Shown one piece after another: positions 29,934 through 42,239 of a stretch of DNA of 64,000 nt. Location: the NCBI GenBank assembly GCA_030272585.1, contig BSYQ01000005.1, positions 6,169,501-6,233,500 on the forward strand, written 5' to 3'. The stretch is from Bryopsis sp. KO-2023 (taxonomy: Eukaryota; Chlorophyta; Ulvophyceae; Bryopsidales; Bryopsidaceae). The notes below the pieces were generated by a model. That model saw nothing but the letters and a program-made list of their open reading frames with translations. It searched no databases and was not told the origin of the DNA. Positions within the stretch are counted from its first letter, which is position 1. Each line of letters begins with the position of its first letter. Made by a program: the position numbers and the translations under genes.

Positions 29934-32380
29934 CTAGCATATCATTTCCAGCTTCTGTCTAAGATGAGCAACCCTCGACTTTGCTGGCAGCCTGTTCCAC
30001 TCCGTGCAATCCACCCTCAATATCACCAGTCCCTGAGCTTCCAGAATTCGCATCGCCCAAGACCTCGGCCCTTTCAGCCGCCCCTTGTTGTTCATAAAAT
30101 AATGAGTAGGCAAGCTGACCTCGACCGCAACTCTCACCCCCTCCACAGTCACAGCACTGTCCACCACGTATGGAGAATACTCAGACATGTAGCGACATTG
30201 GCTGACTAAACCCATCTTCTCTAAAGTCAGAAGCACGGCCAGAGCGATCGGATATACCATTTTCTGTTCTTGCCCTTGTTGATATGCATCTCGACACATT
30301 TTCTCCCCCTTGGTAGACATTAAGCTGGCGACATCCCTGGAAGCCAACCCACAAAACACACAGAGGTGCATCAAGCATTGATACATTTGCCGACGCTCCG
30401 GACCTCCCATGTTTTCGATCGACAACCTCTGTTTCGACTGAGCAAGCTCCATCGCCCCAGTGAACGTCTCGACGTCCAAATCGTCCAGCGTAGCCAGAGC
30501 CCACATCAAATTGCACAGTTCCTGACTGCTGAACGATCGGCCCCGTTGGGCGAAATAAGATTTCGCAGCCGATGTCAAATTCTCGGACGGCTCTCCGAAG
30601 ATGGCGTACGCATACAGCACATTTGCCACATGCTGGGGTCTGAATAAATGCATTCGGCTGACCACATGCTCCGTGATCATTTGCAGGGCTGAGCTGGACG
30701 GTAAGTACCTGAGTTTGGACAGGGCCCATAGCAAATTGGACATCCCTTGCGAAGTCAAGCCATGCAGCCTGCCCTTCATTTCCTCCACAACCAAGTTATA
30801 AAATCGCACAGATCCGTTTTCATACCCCAATTTCGCCAAGCCCCACACAAAGTTAGACAGCTGCTGATCGGAGACCTTGCCTTTCCTCAGCCAACCGTAA
30901 AACTTTTGCTCGAATCGAATTATCAGGCTCCAATCGGTGCCGAACTTATAACCTATCCTAGCGATGGCCCACACGAAATTCGCCACCTCTTGGGGGTTGA
31001 ATTTATCCGCTTTCTGCAGAGCGACAGAAACCAGCCGGTCCAGCAAGCACTTGGACGTCTCCAATTTGAACCCTAGATTAACCAGTCCGATAATTACGTT
31101 GGAAATTTCTTGTGCCCTCAACCCGCTCGCCTCTCTTTCCGCTTTCTGCATTAAGCCGGACAACACCACAGGAAAACTCGCTCCAGGGCTGCTCACCATC
31201 AACAGCCTCCTGCCCAATTTCCCAAAACCCCAAATCACATTAGCAACATGCCTCGGCTCCAGCATCGCTTCCCAGGTTTTGACCCCTCGCACCAAGTTCT
31301 CTATCAATCCAGCCCGCTCGGTCAATACGCTCTCAACAATACCAGCTTTCGTGGCGATCACTGCCGTTCGATGGACTAGAGTCGATATATTGACGTGGCT
31401 GAGCGTCTCCGGTCGTTTGCTGATAGATTCGAACTCTAACAGCACTTCGTTTACTTTCCATTGGGCTTTTCTGTGCCTTGGTCCGTTTGCTTTAATGGTC
31501 TCGAGGGCGTTTCGTGCCAATCCAGTGATTCGATTGTTTCTTTCAATGAAATTGACCGCTGGGAGGGCTGAGGTGGAAGTGGACGGCTCGCATGAGGCTT
31601 CCCTGTAGGGCACCCTCAATTCGGCTGCATCTTCCACCAATGTCTGAAAAAAAAAAAAAAAAAGATTCAACACATCTCTTGTGAGGTTGACCGAAAATCA
31701 TTCCACGATAAAAAAAAACACAGAACTGCCAGTGGAATTTGAATGATACGTTCTTTTTGTAAGGCTTTTAGGTGAGCAATCACACCTCGAAGATCCTCTG
31801 GGCCTTTTTTTCTGTTTGTTCTTCTGGTGGGTGGCTGCCGGATGCTCGATTGATATCATCCCTCACATCTGCCCCACATTTCATTCTCGTTCTCCTGAGT
31901 GAACAAAAAATCCAATTCAATCCAAGGAAGACATAAAGATCATTCTTTGTGTGAGAAAAAAAAATACACCTCATGCAGCATATCATTGTAAAATTTCCAC
32001 CAGGCGATCTGTTTGCTGGGTGGGCATTTTCACCCCAAGAATAAATGTCTTTCTTATTCTCTGCCCAATTTGTTACTATTTTTTATGTTTAATCTATCCT
32101 TTTCTTCTTATTTTTCTTATATAATTTTCGTTTTTTTTTTTGGGGGGGGGGGGGGGGGGCGCAAAACACACACAGGGTCTACTAAAGTGGAGCCATGTTT
32201 TTCCTTTTTTTCCTGTGGCCGAAAGCCGTCGAAAGTGGAATACATGATATTGCATAGACTGGAACAAGCGAGAAAAGTGATGGAAACTTCCCCCTTTTTT
32301 TCCACGATTATTTTTCACCTCCTGCGAGCTCGCGTCTGGTGGCTCAACGAGCCTACTTGTAGGACCAGAGGCACCAGCAT
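29934..32380 (-). CDS. RAP-domain protein with helical repeats (organelle RNA-binding type)
   Basis: Exons are 32319-32380, 31786-31894 and 29934-31643, with GT-AG sites and closed phases, giving 626 residues. The first exon encodes MLVPLVLQVGSLSHQTRARR, a hydrophobic then Arg-rich leader of the mitochondrial or plastid targeting kind. Residues about 190-500 hold at least six repeats of about 38 residues with the signature xxN(F/V/L)(V/L)WAxAxLG, for example VANFVWAIARIGY, LSNFVWGLAKLGY and MSNLLWALSKLRY, like OPR/FASTK-type alpha repeats. The last 75 residues are a RAP domain, recognisable from VRVAVEVSLPTHYF and GPRSWAMRILEAQGLVILRV. Such proteins bind organelle transcripts and steer their processing or stability; the target here is unknown. 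Intron 1 contains a T/G composite homopolymer at about 32131-32160. Its start lies 355 bp from the divergent SDR gene. Confidence 0.88.
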
Positions 32381-32735
32381 CTTTTTTTCCTTCCAAAAGA
32401 CCCAGCGATCAAATTCCTACGGTGGAAAAATAAAAAAGAAATATTTTCCTCCACCCAGCCCACAAGCGGTCCAACGATTTCAGGTACGAAAAAGGCCAAA
32501 AACACGTGTTACTAAGATTTCATTTTTGTTACGCATTTGGCCGAGTCACCGCCAACGGGGATAGCGTAACACATTGGTGGCTTTTTCTTCCAGACCCGCC
32601 CACGTTTAACAAACTGCGCTCTTTGGGTTTTCCGTCCAGTTTGTCGCGTCTGAGAACAGGAGTTGAAACGAGCATCCATATATTGCGTTTTCTCGATATT
32701 TCCTGGCTTCGTGCTTTTTGATTTATCAGCTCGCC
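32381..32735. promoter_or_regulatory. Divergent intergenic region between RAP and SDR genes
   Basis: 355 bp separate two start codons on opposite strands, so both promoters and both 5' leaders must fit here unless unseen upstream exons exist. No TATA box was recognised. Confidence 0.45.
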
Positions 32736-35290
32736 ATGGAGGGAACCGGTTTGATGAACAGATTCGTCGCGCCTGTGCGCCCAACCCCGCTGACGTCAAA
32801 CAGGCTGGCATTTCGAAGTCCTTGTGCTCGCCGCTCCGAGAGAATCAACAGCGTTGCTGTGAACGCGTCCGTTGTGGTAGGCATTCTTCTCATTCCCGGA
32901 AAAAGAGCCATTCTTAACAAATCACGCGAGCTAAGCAACAGGGCGTGTGAACGCGCGCGTGGAAATGGCAAGCTCTGATGAAAAAGAATGCTGTCTGTGT
33001 GTTTTGTCGAATTCAAACTTCTCCGGTGCGAGTTTTTTTTTTCAGGTCGTGTTTTGTTTTTCCTTGAAATCTCCTAGGCGCCAGGTTCATCCGTTTTGGT
33101 TGCCGGAGCTGCAGGCGGCGTCGGGCAGTTGGTGACGGCCAGACTTCTTGAGGTGCGGTCAAGGATTTTGGCACTTTTCTGGGGCACTTTTTTCGGTGGA
33201 TTCGATTGCGCTTTTGTTTTTTTCTATGGGATTACGAACTTGGATTAAAAAAAATAAAGGCATTCACAGTCGCATTACAAGCGCGCCCCACGTTCGGCTA
33301 GCGTGTGCAATCGCGACTTCTCTTGAACACATATCCAACAGCTCCCACATTCAGCTGCGTTCTGTACAAGTCTGCAAGCATTTGTTGGGGAATTTGCTGT
33401 GTGGGTTGTTGCTTCTTTTCTGTTGTTGGCAAGGTGGAAGTTGTTTTTGTTTGGCTGAATTTGTTCCCTGTTTTCAGAGTGGATATCATGTCAAGGCGTT
33501 GACCCGAGATCTTGAAAAGGCTGAGCGATTTTTTGGAAAGGACACGGAAAATTTGGAGGTGAGTACATGCACACACATGAAAGCTCCACATGCATGCTGA
33601 ATTAGTCACCACCAACAAGGTTGGCGGTTGGCTTAGTATGTGGCGAAATATTCGTATTCAACCAACAGCATTAATCAAATCCTATTATTTACAGTTAATG
33701 AAACAAGGCGGGAATGACTGTTCTCCAGAAATGGAGAATCCGTTGGATTGCTGTCAAAAGAAAGTGAAGTGCGATGTTGTATTTGAGGAATATTGGATAA
33801 CATTTTGCTGTGTTGGTGGTTCTTTTTCTTTTTTTCAGATTGTGATTGGGGATTTGAGGGATGCTGATAAAATTAAAGATTTCACTGAGGGAGTGGATGC
33901 TGTTTGCTGCGTCGTGGGCACCACAGCTTTCCCAAGCAAAAGGTAGGGAGTTCGATCCATTGTTCGAAACCCCATCAAGAAGTCTCAGAGAGCAACACAA
34001 TCTGTTGTTCGTTTTTTTTTCCTAATATGACACTCCCACTTTAGAAAAAGTTCATGTTGCATTCTGTTGAAAGAAAATTTGACAGCTGGAAGTTGTGTTT
34101 TCATTTTTTCCCTTGTTCTCTTCTTGGTGTGCGCGTTTCCCTTCATGAAACTAACTTCTCATTTGCTTTTCTGGGGGTGGTTGAAATGTGCTGAGATGGT
34201 TTGTTTTGGTGCTCGTTGTGTTTTTTTGGTTGAAGGTGGGATGGAAACAACTCCTGTGAGCAGACGGACAAAATTGCGGTGGGAAATTTGATCAAAGGCA
34301 CCCCAAAGGACGTCAAAAGATTTGTTCTCACAACTTCGGCAGGAGTCACCAGAAGTGACAAATTTCCATTCGTCTTGATGGATGTATTCAGTGAGTTTGA
34401 GTTTGTATTTTCTTTTTTTTGAGCCCCTCCCCCAAAAAAAGTAGAAATAAAACTAGAAACTCAGTTTTAAAAAGAAATAATAATATTGAAAAAGTCTTCC
34501 AGTTGCAGTTTTTCGTTTCCTTTCCGTTCATCTCTTTTTCAGCCATTTCTGATATTTTTTTTTCCTTAGTGTTTTTGGGTTTTTCAATTTTGTTTCAATC
34601 TCATGTTCATCGGTTTCTGATTTTAATTTTTTTTTGCAGATGTGCTGACATACAAAAGGATGGCGGAAAAAATGCTGATGTCTTCCGGGTTGCCTTACAC
34701 CATTTTCCGACCCAGTCGATTGACCGATGGGCCTTACACCTCTTTCGATCTCAACACTGTGCTCCAAGCAACTCGTGGCAGCAGAAGGGATGTCCATCTT
34801 TCCTTGGAAGACAATTTCTCCGGGGAGGCTTCACGAATTTCCATCGCTGGTGGGTAAAAATGATCTTCAACTTCTTATGCTGCTGACAATCCCTGCATGC
34901 AATTTTCAAAAATTCGCTGTCATTCGCTCGATTTCTTTTTTTTCTTTTCGTCTTCTTTTGAAAGATAGCGATGCTTGTTTTTTCCTCTATCTGTTGTTTG
35001 TTTCTTGTTTCCTCCTAAAATGACACTCCCATTTTGAAGAAAAAGTTGCATTCTGTTGAAAGAAAATTGATAGCTGGCCCCTGTTTTCTTTTTCTTTCTG
35101 TTTCAATTGTTGTTTTTCGAAAGGTCGTGATCGTTTGACTTTTTGTTTTTTTTTCGCAGAGGCAATTGTTCAATCCCTGAATCTGCCAATTGTCGAGAAT
35201 CAGGCTTTCGCCATTGAGAGTGTTGAGGGGCAAGGTCCAGAGCAAGACTCCGAAAAATGGGAAGAGGTTTTCTCTGCTGTAACTTGCTGA
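32736..35290 (+). CDS. Atypical short-chain dehydrogenase (NAD(P)-binding, NmrA-like), probably organellar
   Basis: Seven exons: 32736-32876, 33078-33152, 33478-33558, 33839-33942, 34236-34390, 34640-34849 and 35160-35290, all GT-AG, with phases that close to 298 residues. Residues 1-47 are rich in R, S, T and A without acidic residues before position 36, like a plastid or mitochondrial presequence. A Rossmann nucleotide-binding motif G57-A-A-G60-G-V-G63 follows beta strand VLVAG. Then come LTRDLEKAERFFG, the acidic strand end GDLRD, and VDAVCCVVGTT. The helix with YKRMAEKMLMSSGLPYTIFR (Y190, K191) and FRPSRLTDGP are typical of the atypical SDR group related to plant chloroplast proteins such as the TIC62 dehydrogenase domain and At2g37660. 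The reaction cannot be told. The 3' end (about 35400-35460) is G-rich. Confidence 0.87.
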
Positions 35291-36658
35291 AGGGGGTGCT
35301 TGTTTTTGCTTTCGTTTTTTCTCACTCCCCCAAACCCTCCCTTGTCTGACCCACAGCCCTTCTTTTTTCTTGTTGGCATTCATATTATCATTTTTCCGAA
35401 AAAAAAAATCAAATCTTCAGAAGGGGGGGCGGTGGGGTAAGGAGGGGGGGGGGGGGGTTGTGCGCGAAAACAAATTAAAGCAGATCTCGGTGTGGGAAAT
35501 ATATCAAAAAAAAAACACCACCAAAAAAAAAAGGTATGATTTCGACTTTATGTCAACGAACGAAGTCCAACGATGTTTTGTTGGAAGTTTTTGAGGAAGA
35601 AGATAAGCAGTCGTATTTTTATTTTCTGAGTGTTTCTTTTCATGCACATATATTCTTCTTCTTCTGCTACTTCTTTTTCTTTTCCTTTAGTAAATCTTTA
35701 TCTCTGCTGTCGATTTGAGAGTTTTATTCAAAAGGGAGTTTTATTTGAGGGATGTTAGAAGCACATTTTTCTGATTGCAAACATTTCTGTTTGCAAAACA
35801 TACTGGAAAGATGTGCTTTTTTTGTCATGTGCTTTTTTTTTCTTGTCTTTTTTTGGAGGGGGGGCTTTCTCTCCGCCCCCCACTTGACCAGAATTTCAAA
35901 GTGGACGTCTTTGGAGGAGCAAGAAGTGCTGCTCTTTCTATTTATATGTTATTTTTGTATTGTTGTGAGGGGACGTGTGCGGGTGCATACACACACATAT
36001 ATGTGCTAAAATCCTCGAGAGAGGCCGGTGAAAAATTTTTGTTTGGTGTTTTTTTTGGGGTGATTGGGGAGGGACATCTACTGAGTGCTTATGTACGTGT
36101 GGGTTTGATTGCACAGACAATTGAATGGACATCGAATCCCAACTTTGGTATGGATCGTTTTTCCTTTACTGTTGGGTTGATTTTTCGTGGATTTGTGTTG
36201 GCTTTTATTGTAAGAAAACATGCATGGGATTCGATGCTGTGGGAGATTCCTGTTGCATTGATTGTTGTGTTGATTGTGGGTGGCCTGTGATAGGATCTTC
36301 TCTGAAAGTCGTTCATTGGGGTGGTCGTTGCCTGGTTTGAACTGAGAATAAATAATCAAGCACGCACACCACCACCATGAAGAAACGACAAAAAAAATGC
36401 ATGGAAACAACAACAATCATCAAAAGATGATCGAAGGAACTGTACGTTTCGCCAAGATTTTGATGAGAAGAACACCTCCCGACACCATCCGTGATTCGCT
36501 TTTCTTTCCTTCAGGGATCCCCACCCTAAACAGTGCGGTAGAAGACAACACAAAGCCCCAGAAACGCCCCCAACTCCCCTTACCCAACCAAACGGCACCA
36601 CCCCTGAAACGACGCCCGTGCGAGAAATCGAAACGAAAAGCGGCGAATCGATCGCGCG
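35291..36658. other. Intergenic stretch, no supported gene
   Basis: It has G- and T-runs and a CA/TA microsatellite near 35985-36002. Frames of up to 171 codons are low in complexity. A frame at 36397-36780 overlaps the next entry in another phase and has no domain. Confidence 0.5.
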
Positions 36659-36868
36659 ATGCCAGAAACCAAAAGGAGACCAGGGTCCCGGAGGTCGTCC
36701 GCTCGGTCGTCAAAGAAATCGTCGATCGCGTCGATCTCCTTGTCGGCCAAACAGGCGTCTTTGGCGTCCGCAATGGCTAAGAAGATGTATCCTCCACCTC
36801 GACAGCTCGTGGAGCCCGAAATCCAAGAGGCACGGAAAACATGCGATCGATTCTATCTCGATTCTTGA
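36659..36868 (+). CDS. Hypothetical basic ORF, possible first exon of the RSPH10-like gene
   Basis: 69 codons, rich in S, K, R and A, then PPPRQLVEPEIQEARKTCD. It lies 1.3 kb upstream of the first MORN exon, and basic Ser-rich N termini are usual in RSPH10 proteins. No canonical GT donor in this frame joins it to that exon in phase; a weak phase-0 donor after PPPRQL is the best option. It could equally be chance. Confidence 0.25.
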   Translation: MPETKRRPGSRRSSARSSKKSSIASISLSAKQASLASAMAKKMYPPPRQLVEPEIQEARKTCDRFYLDS

Positions 36869-36933
36869 TGTTGAACTGGACGTCGCCAGTGGGTAGGGGA
36901 CTGATATTCGCGGCGTTTTGTTTTGCTGAATGT

Positions 36934-37935
36934 TCAATAGCCAGACCACTTTATTTCGGGCACACGCCCGAAATACCAGAAATAGCTTGTTTTGGGCCTC
37001 AGCCCAAACCTTATTTTGGGGAATCTTTTTCTTTATCAAATTACGTCGATAGGATTAGCTCAGCACAACATATATTGTATCTAGTGTAATTTTTTGTGCG
37101 TATTAAGTGTTGCGTGGGTTTATTTTTTCCCTGGACTAACTTTTGCAATCTGATTGGATGGCAAAAATTAGTCCAGGGAAAAAATTAGGCATTCGCAGAA
37201 AAAAAGCAATGCACAAATAATGCACAAAAAAATGTGTTTCTCTCAAATCAGCAACTGTTGTCGACACAAAAAATCTGATAGCACGTGTAAGCTTATCGTG
37301 TCTGTAAGCTTGCAGACACCATTGGATCGATGGATAGAAACACCAAAGCCCGTTTATTGTCCCTGAAAACCAATCCCAGTCAGCCGCCGATATGTGACGC
37401 ATTTGACTAAGACTACCCGTTCTCTGAAAACCGATTGAAGGCAAACAACCAAGAACAGCAAAAGGGGTTCTCCACCCCACCCCTTGTGCCGGACTACAAC
37501 CCCAACTCTTCGAACTCGCCAAAACATTGTGAATCCTCCCTGTGCTAATTTCACAACACAATAGGGAGCTTCTTTGCTTTCGTTGGGAATTCTACGCATT
37601 CTACGCATATAATCATATTCTTGTGTGTGTGTGCATTGGTGAAATTTTAGCGTGCGCTCATCGTTTTTGCAGTGCATTAGTTTTTCCAGCACGAACTTTT
37701 ACAAATTTTTCCAACAAAAATTAGTTTAAGGCAAGAATTACCTTATCTAAGGTACTAACAAAGAATGCACACTGAGATGGCCGCATCCAACTCAGATGTG
37801 ACAGTTTTGATCCTTATATTAGATTACATCTCCAAAAAAATTGAAGTTAATTTTGGGCACGGCCGCAAACCTTATTTTGGGCGCATGCGCCCAAAAAATC
37901 GTAAAAAGCCCGAAATAAAGTGGCCTGTCAATAGC
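36934..37935. mobile_element. hAT-like non-autonomous DNA transposon with 8-bp target duplication
   Basis: The element proper is 36942-37927 (986 bp). Its ends are inverted repeats, CAGACCACTTTATTTCGGGC on the left and the complement of CAGGCCACTTTATTTCGGGC on the right (19 of 20 match). They are flanked by identical 8-bp repeats TCAATAGC at 36934-36941 and 37928-37935. CAG ends with an 8-bp duplication fit the hAT superfamily. Subterminal regions hold small palindromes (TTTCGGGC-ACAC-GCCCGAAA; TTTGGGC-CTCA-GCCCAAA; a TTTTGGGCGC-AT-GCGCCCAAAA type near 37875). A larger hairpin lies at 37122-37185. A 141-codon minus-strand frame at 37136-37561 has no transposase motif, so the copy depends on a partner elsewhere. 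The near-perfect ends suggest a fairly recent insertion. It sits just upstream of, or in the first intron of, the RSPH10-like gene. Confidence 0.8.
37122..37185. repeat. Internal hairpin of the hAT-like element
   Basis: Arms 37122-37146 and 37161-37185 are 25 bp with one mismatch, around a 14-nt loop; the core is CCCTGGACTAA/TTAGTCCAGGG. Confidence 0.75.
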
Positions 37936-38206
37936 TGAAAAAGAAAGAAAAGAGAAAGAGAAAGAGAGGAAAAGAGGACACATGCAAGCCTGTGGGCATG
38001 GAAAGATATGATTGATGTTCCAACCATTGATGTTTCTCTACGGTTTACAGAATTCTTTTTCCACAAAAAAATATAATAATGTAACGAAGGCTGTTTTGCT
38101 CGAGCTAAACACGTTGACCAAACCTTTGGCTTATCACAAAGACCTCCGATTGCTTCAGTCCACAGAGTGACGTGTTTTTTCTTTTTCCACCCCTTTTTTG
38201 TTGTAG

Positions 38207-41200
38207 ATAGTGGTGTCTGAATACGATGGAGAAAGATCCAGTTGTGGTTTGTACGATGGACGCGGCCGAGCGATTCTTTCCAGTGGACACATGTACAATG
38301 GAGATTGGGCGGCCGGGCAAATGCATGGACAAGGAACCTACACTTTCAATGATGGGATTTCGTACGAAGGGGAATTCTTCGAAAACACGATAACAGGAAC
38401 CGGGGTAAGCAGATTTACAGCATTCACAGTTGATTCTTTTCCTCTCTATATATATTTTTTTTTTGGGGGGGGGGGGGCAAGGGGGGGTCATGGTTCCAGG
38501 TTTGAATCAAAGGCAGTTCACCCAAATGGCATTAATCCAAAAATTTATGTCAAGAAATGAGATAGATCGCCACTTGGTTGCATAATCGTGCCATCATTTT
38601 TTTTTTCTCCGATAGAAAAACAAATGCAAACAAATGATTCGAAATCGAGTAAGGGTTTTGAAGTTTTCTTCCTCTTTTTTTAAGACAGAAATTTGACTGC
38701 ATGTGCAAAAATATGAAAAAAAATATCAGGTCTACAGATGGACGAACGCAGTGTACGAAGGGGAGGTGGAAAAGGGTATGAGACACGGAACTGGAAAATT
38801 ATCATTACCAGGCCGTCGCATTGAATACAACGGAGAATGGTGGAGGGGGAAGCGACACGGAAAAGGAACACTCAGATTTTGGTTTCCCGATGGATCCGAA
38901 ATGATTTTCGAAGGTAGGTCAGAAACCCCACAGAATTTCCTTCCCTTTTGTTTTTTATTTTCCTTTAAATCTAATGTAATTGCAAATAATTAATGAGAAT
39001 TGATTATTAATAATCATTTGCTCTGATGTAATGTAATACGTATTCTCAACAAATGGAAGAATTTCTGATTCCATATGATAAAGTTTCTGTGGAATAACTA
39101 CCCTTCAAAAAAGCAATAGTACTTCAAAGTTAGAGAAAAAGACCACCGCGTACAGAAACACATTCATTCAAGGTTCAATCTGGAGTTCTTTCCTCCACTT
39201 GAAATTTGCTCTGAATACAGGTGATTGGGAGGATGATCGAAAGCGTGGACGCGGTCAACTGAAGTATTGCAGCGGAAATGTGTACGATGGGGAATTCGTG
39301 GATGATCGAAAAGCGGGCTATGGGGTCATGCATTGGAAAGATAGAGGGGAGCGTTACTCAGGCAACTGGAAAAACGACAAGCCGAATGGCCTGGGAGTCC
39401 ATGTTTGGCTGGACAACGGAAATCAAAAGGAAAAGAAGGAAAATCATCATGGAGTGTACATCATGTACAACAGGTGAGAGGTTTGTACGTCAGGGGCCAA
39501 ATTTCTGAACCCCTGGTGTTTTTATTTTTTTTTTAAATTCTAAATCTTCAATTCTTAGATTTTCAATAGATACTCACTCTCCGAAGAATCAGTGTTTATT
39601 TCTCTGTTTAAAAAAAAAATACCAAAAAGAGCTGAGAAGCTGCTGGGTGGCGGATTTCCCCCCCCCCCCCCCCCCGCGCCAACCAGTCGATTAGAATCTG
39701 ATAGGAACACAGAAAATGATGTCAGTCAATTCAAAGCCATGTGAGCAAAAAAATGTTTCACAAATCTTGATTTCTGTTTTGGTGTTTTTTTTTTCTCTTC
39801 GCCATTCCAGATATGAGGGGATGTTCAGAGATGGACGCAGACATGGGGAGGGCGTTTTGTATTATGCAACCGGAGCTCGCTACGAGGGGGAATGGGAAAA
39901 CGACTCCAAAGAGGGCGATGGAATATTCATTTTCGAGGATGGCTCCGAATTCCACGGAACTTTTCATAACAACAAGCCGGTGTTGATGGATCAGGAGAAA
40001 TTTGGACCCAAGAACAACGGCAGCATTCATATTCACATCGACGATGTTTTGAGGGAGGAGCAAAGTCCAGAAAAGGCTGGAAGAGGGGTGAATAATGTGC
40101 TGATGTGCCACAATACGGAGTTGCGAAACCTGTATGAAAAATACTGGTGAGTATGGAGTGTTGGCGTTTTGACAGCCAGGGGGGGGGGGCAAGGGAAAAG
40201 AGCCTGAGTTTTAAAAAAGAACAGTAACCATACATTATGCATGTAACTTTTTTGTTTATTTTTTCAAGTTAGAAAAAATGTTGGATGAGACTTTTTACAC
40301 TGGTGATCGATCGGAGGATATCCACAGCAAAAGTCATTTTGAAAACAATGAAAAAAAAAGAGATTAGCAATAGTCAAAAGAATCTATACTTTTGAGAGGA
40401 AGAGAACTTTTGAATGTTTATTTTTTATTTTATTTTTTTTTGGGGGGGGGGATAAGGGAGAGGCCATTCACCGGGAATTTCGAATATGTTTACCTGAATG
40501 GGTGTCACGTGGATTTCTGTTTCGTTTTCTGTTTGCAGTCAATCAGCCCAAGCCAATTCAAAAGTTTCGGATCGAACGAGCTTCACTCTTTTGCTGTCTC
40601 AGTTTTGGGAGCTCTGCAGGCATGCAAGATTGCCCTCCACCCAGATGCCCCTCGTCAGAATTAACCAAGTCATCAGAAAAGCAATGCAGCCCTCTCCACT
40701 GGTCACCAGGAGGCGCGAAAAAGTAAAGCTTTTTCTATTTCAAAAAACGGCCTCAAGAATATGAGTGAATGAAACATAAAGCTTGCGGTAGAACTTTCAT
40801 TTTCAAGAAACAGAAACAACGGATGCCCAATTGAACCCCACCCGAATGAAAACGAAAAATGTCACTTGTGTGTGTGGTATACTATCAACACTTGGACAGA
40901 AAAGCGAAAGTTATCCTTTTTTTCAACGCGTGCAAGAAGTACAGTGAAAATTGGTCAGGGAAAAGCAGCCATTACACACAAATCCTGTTTTTTGTTTGTT
41001 TTAATGCACAGGTTCTCAACTCAGTCAATGCCAATGGAGTTCCGAATGACAGCTACAGCGTGCACGACCCCAACAACGAAATTCTTTACACCGAATTCTG
41101 CGAATCTCTGGTGAGAATTGCACAGATCAGATACCTGCACCTGGACAAAATCGAGGAACGCGTGCATGCACTCGTCAACAAGGACATCCTTCCATTGCTA

Positions 41201-42239
41201 GCCAGAAAAAAATCCCAAAATCAAGAGGGAACCCTCCAAATCAATCAAGAAACTCAAGCGTAAGGGCTGCTCCTGACCGTTGTTCTTGATGCAACTCTCT
41301 TGCAAGGTTACTCACTGCCACTGCTCGTTTTCATGAATTGAAACCCTTCTCTGAAAAATATATGGTGCTTGTGTGTTTTTTTGCCATGAACTCTCTCAGA
41401 TACCTGGCCTCAATCGACCACGTGATACGGAGTTTGTTTTTCATTTTGGCCGGAGTGGATTTGGAGGATCGGGGCCCTGAGTCTGACTGGAGAATCGTGT
41501 ACGAGTACCACATCACTCACAGGGACGTGTTGAAACTTTTCCATGACTGTGAATTGATAAGCGACAGCTTGACGTCGGCTGACGTGATGCGAGGATGTAG
41601 AGAAGCCTGCTTTGCAGAGCTCAGAGGGTATGATATATTCACACAACCCCTCTTTATTGCCTAATTTCCCTAATTTTTCTGCAGGATTTTGCACACATGC
41701 ACCCTTCCCCCACAGAAAAATAAATACATAAGAAAGTCATACTAAAAAACAGAAGGACAAAAGGCCTGAAATCTTCAAACATCATATTTTTATGTGCGAT
41801 TTTTTACTTCTGATACATTCTGATATAGAAACACCAATGTTCTTATCTTACAAAAAATGATGCAAAAAGAAAAAAGTGGTGAATTGACTCGTTTTTTCTT
41901 TCCTTTTCCCATGCCAGCCCTCCTGACTCCACCCCCAACGAAAACAGCGCACTGAACTCCAGTCCACAAGGCGTCGATTTGCTGTGTGCAGACACAGAAC
42001 TCACGTACCCAGAATTTTCTGATGCCATCGTGCTGATTTCCAAGAGAGCCTACGAAAAGAAAAACCGAAATGCTGGCAGCGGAAACGGGATCAGGTCATT
42101 CTTGACCAGAAAGAACGGCTTCCTCACCAAAATCTCAAAACTGTATGGAATCGTCATTCCACCGGCACCTGCTTTAGGGGGGGATGGTGGAGCAACGGAT
42201 GCAAACAGCGTTGCACCTCAAACAGATGTCGGAGAGTGA
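38207..42239 (+). CDS. RSPH10: MORN-repeat protein, radial spoke head 10 (RSPH10)-like
   Basis: Eight exons were resolved: 38207-38404, 38730-38913, 39221-39473, 39811-40146, 40539-40722, 41012-41259, 41400-41627 and 41918-42239. All are GT-AG and in phase, giving 650 residues. At least one 5' exon is missing from the model, because the first exon starts in phase 0 without ATG. The N-terminal 300 residues are about ten MORN repeats, such as YNGDWAAGQMHGQGTYTF and YEGMFRDGRRHGEGVLYY. The C-terminal half has the F-W-x-L-C and EFxxxLVRIAxIRY blocks (LLLSQFWELCRHARLP; LYTEFCESLVRIAQIRY; YPEFSDAIVLISKRAYEKKN). These match the RSPH10B plan, a subunit of the ciliary radial spoke head, so the cell probably has a motile flagellum. 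Another MORN scaffold protein is the main alternative. A coding-like stretch at 38056-38146 (KAVLLELNTLTKPLAYHKDL) may be a further exon, but it cannot be joined in phase. Confidence 0.82.

Noticed and set aside
30964-31608. 214-codon plus-strand frame
   Set aside because: Antisense of the RAP-protein exon, whose repeats and RAP domain are clear.
37136-37561. 141-codon frame inside the hAT-like element as a transposase
   Set aside because: No DDE residues, zinc-finger BED or hAT dimerisation motif is visible.
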